Assembly (NCBI GenBank): GCA_003601795.1
Contig: PIXU01000229.1
Location: 1-9,589, forward strand
Direction of reading: 5' to 3'
From: Candidatus Methanophagales archaeon
GTDB lineage: Archaea; Halobacteriota; Syntropharchaeia; Alkanophagales; Methanospirareceae
DNA length: 9,589 bases
This document shows, piece after piece, positions 4,940-9,589 of this stretch. Position 1 is the first letter of the stretch. Each line of letters begins with the position of its first letter. Position numbers and translations under genes: made by a program. The notes beneath the pieces were generated by a model that worked only from the letters and a program-made list of their open reading frames with translations, did not search any database and was not told the origin of the DNA.

Positions 4940-6268
4940 ATGGAGAGCAATAACACAAGAAAATGGCTAAAATCACATCATGATACGCTGTTCCCGTTTT
5001 TCCCGTACCTCGAAAAGAAGCGTATCGAATGGTTGTTCGATAGGTTAGAGCAAAAAGGAGCTGAAAAGGGTGCGTTATATGTCCACATACCTTTCTGCAG
5101 CGGTAAATGCACCTTTTGTATTCTCACAAAGGAGTTACCTTCGCATTCTTTGCACACAACAAAATACGTGAACTCGGTTCTGGAAGAAGCGAGCGCATGG
5201 AGCGATTACTTTTCTCCCGTGGAAACCGTGTACATAGGTGGTGGCACTCCCACGTCACTTTCGTCAGAAGACCTCAAGTTGTTGTTTATGGGGCTCAAGG
5301 AACATTTTCAAATCGAGCCCGATGCGGAAATCAGTGTTGAAACAACGGTAAGCAAACTCACAGAAGCTAAAATGAAGCTGCTTGTGGAATTGGGCGTCAA
5401 TCGCCTGAGTGTAGGTGTTCAAACGTTCAATCGCGGTTTACGAAAAACACTTGGAAGACGAGGAAGCAGTAAAGAAGTTATCGAGAAATTAAACACGGTG
5501 CGGGCGTTTTTTCCGCTCCTTTCCATAGACCTTCTGTACGATATTCCGGGACAGGGTAAAACAGACGTAATTACAGACGTGCAAAAAGCCATAGAGATAG
5601 GTATAGACGGGATTTCAGTTTACCCGTTGATATACAGCCCCAAAACGGCAATATCCAAAAAGTTTGAGCCGCCACCGATTGAAACGGCAAAGGTCATTTT
5701 TGGAACGGTAAAGAGCTTTCTGGAAGATAACGGATACAGGCACCTGAACATCAATCATTTTACAAACGGGCGTGATAAATTCCAGTATTCTACTTATTTC
5801 AACCGTTTAGCGAACGTTTTAGGGTTAGGTGCAGGAGCAACGGGTTTTGTGGCTGACTGCTTCCTGAAACACCCTTCTACAAGTGAAAAATACATCCAGA
5901 GTAAGAACAAGAACACCGCGGGAAACGTTTTTAACGTGCCTGTGAATGTCATTCCTGTGTTGTGGTGCGTATCGCAAATTCAATACGGCAGAATAGACAT
6001 TGAAACACCGAGAAGGGAATGGGATTTTGAGCCGCTTGATACGTTTTCCGGGACACTGAAACGAGGTGTAGATAGAGGTGAGCTGATAATCGCTAAGGAC
6101 ACCATCGAACTTACTTCGGAAGGTATGTTCTGGGCAAACACGATTGGTGCCGAGATGGCGGTGGAATGTTTGTATAATGGTAAAGGAAACCTCGTGAGTC
6201 TTGAAGAAAGCACAGCTAAAATTGCAAAGGCGATTATGCTCAATAAACTAAGATTAAGATTGGTATGA
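4940..6268 (+). CDS. HemN/HemW-family radical SAM protein
   Basis: 442 residues from the ATG at 4940, preceded by GAAGGAT; a start 20 codons earlier lacks a ribosome site and adds a Phe-rich, non-conserved stretch. YVHIPFCSGKCTFC holds the C53-x3-C57-x2-C60 motif for the SAM-binding [4Fe-4S] cluster, and YIGGGTPTSL (98-107) is the glycine-rich SAM site. SVGVQTFN (157-164), DLLYDIPGQ (197-205) and VLGLGAGATGF (293-303) are HemN/HemW-type blocks. The family includes anaerobic coproporphyrinogen oxidase (HemN), the heme chaperone HemW and heme-degrading methyltransferases (ChuW/HutW); sequence alone does not tell which. There is no cysteine two positions after C60, where HemN carries one, so classical HemN activity is less likely. 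Cytoplasmic. The last codon overlaps the ATG of the next gene (ATGA), implying a shared transcript. Confidence 0.93.
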   Translation: MESNNTRKWLKSHHDTLFPFFPYLEKKRIEWLFDRLEQKGAEKGALYVHIPFCSGKCTFCILTKELPSHSLHTTKYVNSVLEEASAWSDYFSPVETVYIGGGTPTSLSSEDLKLLFMGLKEHFQIEPDAEISVETTVSKLTEAKMKLLVELGVNRLSVGVQTFNRGLRKTLGRRGSSKEVIEKLNTVRAFFPLLSIDLLYDIPGQGKTDVITDVQKAIEIGIDGISVYPLIYSPKTAISKKFEPPPIETAKVIFGTVKSFLEDNGYRHLNINHFTNGRDKFQYSTYFNRLANVLGLGAGATGFVADCFLKHPSTSEKYIQSKNKNTAGNVFNVPVNVIPVLWCVSQIQYGRIDIETPRREWDFEPLDTFSGTLKRGVDRGELIIAKDTIELTSEGMFWANTIGAEMAVECLYNGKGNLVSLEESTAKIAKAIMLNKLRLRLV

Positions 6269-6543
6269 CGAATGTCATATCAGATGCAACGCATGTAGAG
6301 CTGGTCAAGGTGGTGGTGTTTTGAACGCTGTCTTCGCTTCCGCTGATAATAGCAATGGCACTCTTTTTTTTTCAGCGATACGGGCTTGTTGCGGCTCTGA
6401 TGTTTTGTGTAATCACCGATTTTGCTGCTGCGTTCGCAATGCGTGAGATAAGCCTAAAGGCGGGTATGGAAACGCTTGTAATCGCTTTGTTTGTGATTAT
6501 GGGTGTTAAAAATGCGTCAATGGTCTCGGGATGGATGAGCTAA
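6265..6543 (+). pseudogene. Three-helix membrane protein interrupted by in-frame TGA
   Basis: An ATG at 6265 overlaps the radical SAM stop as ATGA and opens a 92-codon frame that is continuous to the TAA at 6541 except for a TGA at codon 20 (6322-6324). Both sides are hydrophobic and fit one protein: LVKVVVF-stop-TLSSLPLIIAMALFFF would be one helix, then YGLVAALMFCVITDFAAAFA and TLVIALFVIMGV two more, with a conserved-looking MREISLKAGMET loop. The part after the stop can also be read from an ATG at 6355 (62 aa), without a ribosome site. TGA is one transition from TGG (Trp), which would suit the helix. Options: recent nonsense mutation, sequencing error, or recoding. I do not recognise the family. 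Confidence 0.55.
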
Positions 6544-6564
6544 ATGGAATAAATAAATAAAAAA

Positions 6565-6582
6565 TCGAAAAGCTTTTTATAA
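6565..6582 (+). promoter_or_regulatory. Archaeal BRE/TATA promoter before the VOC remnant
   Basis: TCGAAAAG (BRE-like) plus CTTTTTATAA (TATA box). The expected start falls about 25 nt downstream, close to the ATG at 6603, so the transcript would be nearly leaderless even though an AGGAG (6593-6597) stands before the ATG. AAAAGCTTTT within it is a 10-bp palindrome. It probably drives the VOC remnant and the acylphosphatase-like gene together. Confidence 0.65.
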
Positions 6583-6602
6583 TCAGAAACTCAGGAGTGA
6601 CT

Positions 6603-6824
6603 ATGGCATTGGAAAAACTCGCTCCCAACCTGACGGTTGAAGATGTAAATCGTACCGTAGAATTTTATCGGGAGGTTTTAGAATTCGAATTTGTTATGGG
6701 CGTTATAGAAAAGATTCAAGGGATTGTAACTTCCTAGCAAAGGGATCGGTTGCGGGATTACGCGATGATGAAGTGTGGGGACATGGAAATAACGTTTCAG
6801 GCAAAAAGAAGAGAAGAAATATTT
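6603..6824 (+). pseudogene. Truncated VOC (glyoxalase-fold) domain with in-frame TAG
   Basis: With a strong promoter and AGGAG, the ATG at 6603 starts MALEKLAPNLTVEDVNRTVE, then FYREVLEFEFVMGV, the clear first beta-alpha unit of a VOC/glyoxalase-family protein (NLTVxDVxxTVEFYxxVLxFE). At codon 45 a TAG (6735-6737) interrupts, but the same frame continues with LRDYAMMKCGDMEITFQAKR, the next family block. The frame then runs without a break into the acylphosphatase-like protein. Complete VOC domains have about 115-120 residues; here the C-terminal half is absent, so a deletion seems to have joined it to the gene downstream. TAG is one transition from TGG (Trp). TAG can encode pyrrolysine in some methanogenic archaea, but argH and the 55-aa gene in this window end with TAG, and no Pyl genes are visible. 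Confidence 0.7.
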
Positions 6825-7370
6825 ATGATGAAAAAGGGGGACATAAGGATAAGAGGGGAAGTGCAGATGGCGGGATTCTGGACGTTCATCAAGAATACTG
6901 CGGACTCGCTTAATCTGAAGGAGTTTGCGGAGAATGTAGAAGACGGAAGTGTTAGGTTGGTTTGTGAGGGAGAAGAAGAAGTGAACGCGGGATACGAGGA
7001 ATACAAAGGAGAATTCAGCGGTTTTGAGAGGCGTGGAGCGGATGTTCCGGGAGAAAAAAGCGCAGGTGAGAGTAAGAAGGTGGCTTTGATGCGCAGTTTC
7101 GATAAGAAGGGCGAGGTGATGATTGACATTTTGAGTTCGATGAATGAAACGTTGAGGAGTGTAAAGGAGGATACAAGTTTGATGCTGGAGAAGCAGGATG
7201 AGACAATAGGAGCGATAGGAGAAGTCTCTGAAAAGATAGACGGAGGCAAAGAAGAAATTGTTACGGAGATAAGCTCGTTAAGAGGAGATTTGAGGCCGTA
7301 CATGGAAAATAAGTTTGCGATAATAGAGCACGAGATAGAAGGGATAAAGGCTAAAATCAGGATAGCATAA
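6825..7370 (+). CDS. Acylphosphatase-like domain with C-terminal coiled coil
   Basis: 181 residues from the ATG at 6825. The open frame reaches back to 6738, directly behind the TAG of the VOC remnant, so starts at TTG 6750 or ATG 6765 or an in-frame fusion are possible; 6825 was chosen because MMKKGDIRIRGEVQ is where acylphosphatase homology begins. Residues 5-64 show the acylphosphatase layout: RIRGEVQMAGFWTFI (VQGVGFRYFV in active enzymes), then LKEFAENVEDGSVRLVCEGE (cf. GWVRNxPDGSVEVVAEG). The catalytic Arg of the GFR motif is Trp19 here; the catalytic Asn appears retained as N37. Residues 95-181 are a long charged coiled coil. Loss of Arg argues against acyl-phosphate hydrolysis; a binding or scaffold role is more likely. 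Cytoplasmic, no signal peptide. A T-hairpin follows the stop. Confidence 0.75.
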   Translation: MMKKGDIRIRGEVQMAGFWTFIKNTADSLNLKEFAENVEDGSVRLVCEGEEEVNAGYEEYKGEFSGFERRGADVPGEKSAGESKKVALMRSFDKKGEVMIDILSSMNETLRSVKEDTSLMLEKQDETIGAIGEVSEKIDGGKEEIVTEISSLRGDLRPYMENKFAIIEHEIEGIKAKIRIA

Positions 7371-7376
7371 AAACAC

Positions 7377-7402
7377 TTTTTCTTTTTTCCTAAAAAAGAA
7401 AA
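7377..7402 (+). terminator. AT-only hairpin after the acylphosphatase-like gene
   Basis: TTTTCTTTTTT (7378-7388), loop CCT, AAAAAAGAAAA (7392-7402): a perfect 11-bp stem seven bases after the TAA. Its T-rich left arm is the kind of U-run at which archaeal transcription stops. Because it is symmetric it offers a T-run on both strands. Confidence 0.55.
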
Positions 7403-7412
7403 TTACCTGTGC

Positions 7413-7490
7413 TAAAAGAAAAAAAATATCAGTTTCTTTGGTAAAGTTAACTTTCTTTTTCAAAGTAAGGTTTGTGGTGAAAGAAAAAAA
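7413..7490 (+). promoter_or_regulatory. Probable argH promoter/leader region
   Basis: An AT-rich run ending AAAAAAAATATC (about 7419-7431) could be a TATA element; AAAGTTAACTTT (7443-7454) is a perfect 12-bp palindrome; and an AAAGAAAAAAAAT word occurs twice (7416 and 7480 areas), the second just before the argH ATG. GGTGA (7476-7480) is a modest ribosome site about ten bases before the start. Assignment of the exact promoter is tentative. Confidence 0.3.
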
Positions 7491-8999
7491 ATGAAAACAC
7501 AAAACAAATTTACGCAGAATTTGGATTATATCCTGTCGCTTGACTCGGACAGATGGTTATTCCATGCGGACGTGCTCGTGGACAAGGCGCATGTGGTGAT
7601 GTTAAAAGAGCGGGACATAATAAGCCGTGAACAGTCGCGGGACATTCTGAACGGTTTAATCGCAATAGAGCAGCGTGGTGCGGCGGAATTCATCGAGCAA
7701 GAACTGCTCGCACACGCATACGATGACGTGCATACGGCGATTGAATCGGTACTGACACGCGAACTGGGCGAGGGCACCGGCGGCAGGATGCATACCGGGC
7801 GCTCGAGGAATGATGAAGTAGCCACGTGCATACGGATTGCGCTGCGAGGCGACCTGATAGCGCTTATGAAAGACGTGAACGAGTTAAGAAGCGCGGTAAT
7901 AGCGAAAGCTGCGGAGCATGTGGATACCGTAATGCCGGGTTACACGCATTTGCAACATGCACAACCAACTACACTCGCACATCATCTGTCGGCATATTCC
8001 GATGCGTTCGCACGCGACTTTACGCGGCTCGTGGCGGTTTACGAGCGCACAAACGTAAGCCCGTTAGGTGCTGCTGCTTTTGCTTCCACCGGCTTCCCGT
8101 TAGACCGTGCGAGCACTGCGAATCTATTAGGGTTTGATTCCGTGATGCCGAATTCAATGGATGCCGTATCCACACGGGATTTCATTATCGAAGCGATTGC
8201 GTGCTTTGCCAATTTGATGACTAGCCTGAGCAGACTTGCCGAAGAGATAGTACTGTGGAGCACTGCGGAATTTGATTTTGTGCGTGTTCCCGAAGACTAC
8301 ATAACTGGGAGTTCCATAATGCCGCAGAAACGGAACCCCGACTTCGCTGAACTCGTCAGGTCGAGAGCAGGCACCGTATACGGATGTTTAATGAGCGCAC
8401 TTTCTATATGCAAAGCGTTACCCTACGCATACAACCGAGATTTGCAGGAGGTTACGACACATCTATTGAATGCGATCGAAACCACTGCGGCTTCGGTATC
8501 CGTGATGAACCATATTGTAGCGGGACTGGAGCCGAAGAAGGAAGAAATGAAGAAGAAAACGCTGGTTGGGTTCACCACCGCAACGGAATTGGCGGACACC
8601 ATTGTCCGAGCGACTGGGATTTCATTTAGAACCGCGCATAAGATTGTATCGTCACTGGCTCCTGTTTTAACGCATAAAAACCAAGAATTGGAATCAGGAG
8701 GGGACCTACTGCGTAGAATCGATGCGCTCGCGGTGGACATCACCGGTAAAAAACTCAGCGAGCTGGGACTGACCGAGGAGAACGTAAAGGAGGCGATGGA
8801 CGTCTGTTCAAACATAGAAAAGAGGAATGTGTACGGCGGACCTGCGAAAGAACAGGTGCAGAAGACAATAGAAACGAGGACACGGGATTTGAACAGGGAC
8901 GAGGAATTGATAGAAGCGAAGGAAAGGAGGATAAAGAGGAGTTTAGAGGAGTTGGAAAGAAGGATAGCGGAACTGAGCGCAGAGGGAATTGGGTGTTAG
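7491..8999 (+). CDS. argH: Argininosuccinate lyase
   Basis: 502 residues. It cleaves argininosuccinate to arginine and fumarate, the last step of arginine biosynthesis, as a cytoplasmic homotetramer. The fumarase/aspartase-superfamily signature GSSIMPQKRNPD (273-284) contains the catalytic Ser in the mobile loop; HTGRSRNDEVAT (101-112) and PGYTHLQHAQPTT (149-161) are the other active-site blocks, and NVSPLGAAAFASTGFPLDR (188-206) is also typical. It starts at MKTQNKF and lacks the WGGRF motif found at the N-terminus of most ArgH proteins; no alternative start codon restores it. The C-terminal part (about 470-500) is an extended charged helix. It stands alone, with no other arginine genes nearby. 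The TAG stop lies in a 7-bp tandem repeat. Confidence 0.97.
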   Translation: MKTQNKFTQNLDYILSLDSDRWLFHADVLVDKAHVVMLKERDIISREQSRDILNGLIAIEQRGAAEFIEQELLAHAYDDVHTAIESVLTRELGEGTGGRMHTGRSRNDEVATCIRIALRGDLIALMKDVNELRSAVIAKAAEHVDTVMPGYTHLQHAQPTTLAHHLSAYSDAFARDFTRLVAVYERTNVSPLGAAAFASTGFPLDRASTANLLGFDSVMPNSMDAVSTRDFIIEAIACFANLMTSLSRLAEEIVLWSTAEFDFVRVPEDYITGSSIMPQKRNPDFAELVRSRAGTVYGCLMSALSICKALPYAYNRDLQEVTTHLLNAIETTAASVSVMNHIVAGLEPKKEEMKKKTLVGFTTATELADTIVRATGISFRTAHKIVSSLAPVLTHKNQELESGGDLLRRIDALAVDITGKKLSELGLTEENVKEAMDVCSNIEKRNVYGGPAKEQVQKTIETRTRDLNRDEELIEAKERRIKRSLEELERRIAELSAEGIGC

Positions 9000-9022
9000 G
9001 TGTCAGGTATTAGGTGCCAGTA
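8995..9022. repeat. Degenerate 7-bp tandem repeat over the argH stop codon
   Basis: Four units follow in phase: GTTAGGT, GTCAGGT, ATTAGGT, GCCAGTA (last one poor). The argH stop TAG (8997-8999) is inside the first unit. Heptanucleotide repeats of this wording are common intergenic simple repeats in prokaryotes. Confidence 0.55.
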
Positions 9023-9077
9023 GCCGCTCTAACGCTCTAAACCGCCAAATCGCGAAAACTCTAAAAATTAGTACCCT

Positions 9078-9089
9078 TTATATATAAGT
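9078..9089 (+). promoter_or_regulatory. TATA box of the TRAM gene
   Basis: TTTATATATAAG, preceded by GTACCC, is the best TATA element in the interval after argH. A start about 25 nt downstream (around 9108) gives a leader of about 160 nt before the TRAM start codon. Confidence 0.55.
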
Positions 9090-9168
9090 GGATAATATTA
9101 ATGATTACGGGGAAGCAAGAAGAGGGAAAAAAGATGATTTTTTTTTCTCTTTGCGCTGCTGAATAAGA

Positions 9169-9216
9169 GGCAGGGATTTGCCCTGTCGCCCCGAGCGCCC
9201 TGCTCTGTAAGGGCGC
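9169..9216 (+). promoter_or_regulatory. Two adjacent GC-rich hairpins in the TRAM leader
   Basis: Hairpin 1 pairs GGCAGGG (9169-9175) with CCCTGTC (9181-9187, one G-U) around ATTTG. Hairpin 2 pairs GCGCCCT (9195-9201) with AGGGCGC (9210-9216) around GCTCTGTA. Both stand out in a very AT-rich interval and are flanked by T9 before (9138-9146) and A9 after (9217-9225), which could pair with each other and close a larger structure. It may be a cis-regulatory RNA element; the run of A after hairpin 2 argues against a plus-strand terminator. Confidence 0.5.
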
Positions 9217-9249
9217 AAAAAAAAAGCGAAAATAAAAGCAAAATAAATA

Positions 9250-9255
9250 GGAGGT
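9250..9255 (+). promoter_or_regulatory. Widely spaced ribosome-binding site
   Basis: GGAGGT is a full-strength Shine-Dalgarno but lies 12 bases before the TRAM ATG, more than the usual 5-10; a TAA between them excludes a nearer in-frame GTG start. Confidence 0.6.
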
Positions 9256-9267
9256 TGTGTAAGGCAA

Positions 9268-9486
9268 ATGGGATATAGTAGAGAAAGAGGTGACATAAGT
9301 GCTCCCCTGAACGTTGGGGATACGTATGATGTGAAAATAGAGGACGTTGGAAGAGAAGGAGATGGAATAGCGCGAGTAGAGGGGTTTGTGGTCTTTGTGC
9401 CCAACACGAAGAAAGGGGATAATGTGAAGATACAGATAACGAAAGTATCGAGAAGAGTTGGATTTGCAGAAGTAGTTACGGAGTGA
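9268..9486 (+). CDS. Stand-alone TRAM-domain protein
   Basis: 72 residues that consist almost entirely of a TRAM domain (about 12-70): LNVGDTYDVKIEDVGREGDG, IARVEGFVVFVPNTKKGDNV and KIQITKVSRRVGFAEVV. TRAM is an OB-like beta-barrel that binds RNA. Single-domain TRAM proteins are abundant in euryarchaea, where several act as RNA chaperones with a cold-shock-like role; larger relatives are fused to RNA-methylating enzymes. The N-terminal GYSRERGD stretch is basic and flexible. It follows a structured leader, so autoregulation through binding its own mRNA is plausible. Monocistronic as far as the window shows. Confidence 0.95.
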   Translation: MGYSRERGDISAPLNVGDTYDVKIEDVGREGDGIARVEGFVVFVPNTKKGDNVKIQITKVSRRVGFAEVVTE

Positions 9487-9535
9487 ATTTTCGTTCGTTC
9501 CTCATGCTTCGAATTTTAAAACAATTCCAAATATC

Positions 9536-9569
9536 TTCCTTTTTTTCTTTTTTTTCTTTTTTTGTTTCT
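9536..9569 (+). terminator. T-rich archaeal terminator after the TRAM gene
   Basis: Several runs of 7-8 T separated by single C or G occur 50-80 bases after the TRAM stop, without a hairpin. Successive U-runs are the usual intrinsic termination signal of archaeal RNA polymerase. Confidence 0.6.
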
Positions 9570-9589
9570 TGTGGTATATAGCGTATAAC

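Noticed and set aside
6797..7303. 168-codon minus-strand frame
   Set aside because: Ser/Leu/Pro-rich mirror of the acylphosphatase-like/coiled-coil gene; no motif or start signal.
8423..8815. 130-codon minus-strand frame inside argH, and other internal frames
   Set aside because: They lie within a well-conserved full-length ArgH frame and show no independent features.
9061..9407. Minus-strand frames across the TRAM leader and gene
   Set aside because: Low-complexity translations antisense to a clear TRAM domain, without ribosome sites.

Overview
The window looks like a chromosomal segment from an anaerobic euryarchaeon of the methanogen/ANME type. The support is an F420-dehydrogenase beta-type protein, a MinD-type ATPase with an inserted ferredoxin, a NifX-like protein fused to a DUF5320-type tail, a stand-alone TRAM protein, archaeal BRE/TATA promoters with short AT-rich spacers, and T-rich 3' ends instead of bacterial terminators. 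An ANME-1 (Methanophagales)-like source is my best guess, but only a database search could confirm it.

Minus strand, 1-3630. A tight co-directional cluster is read leftward: an FrhB-like flavin/Fe-S protein, a NifX-like protein with Gly/Met/Arg linker and coiled-coil tail, a Gly/aromatic-rich small protein, a Gly-rich zinc ribbon, a DUF5320-like coiled-coil protein, a 55-aa CxxC protein, a 2[4Fe-4S] ferredoxin with a coiled-coil tail, a 52-aa CxxC protein, and the start of a MinD/Mrp-like ATPase that runs off the left edge. Everything in it is a metal or Fe-S binder, a nucleotide-driven carrier, or a low-complexity/coiled-coil partner. It reads as a metallocluster-handling or redox module. 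Three of its proteins share the same type of C-terminal heptad tail. An 18-bp perfect palindrome at the internal promoter before the NifX-like gene suggests regulated expression.

Middle, 3631-4939. This is a graveyard of mobile DNA: a folded non-coding block, an IS110-family transposase remnant broken by a hairpin insertion and a nonsense codon, a strong-looking promoter, and a MITE-like inverted repeat lying between that promoter and the next gene.

Plus strand, 4940-9486. A HemN/HemW-family radical SAM gene is followed by a membrane-protein gene overlapping it by ATGA but broken by an in-frame TGA. Next come a truncated VOC (glyoxalase-fold) remnant broken by an in-frame TAG and continuing in frame into an acylphosphatase-like/coiled-coil protein, then intact argininosuccinate lyase (argH), and a TRAM-domain gene with a structured leader. 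The two interrupted genes next to each other are the most unusual coding signal. The leader of the TRAM gene and the block before the IS110 remnant are the most interesting non-coding signals.
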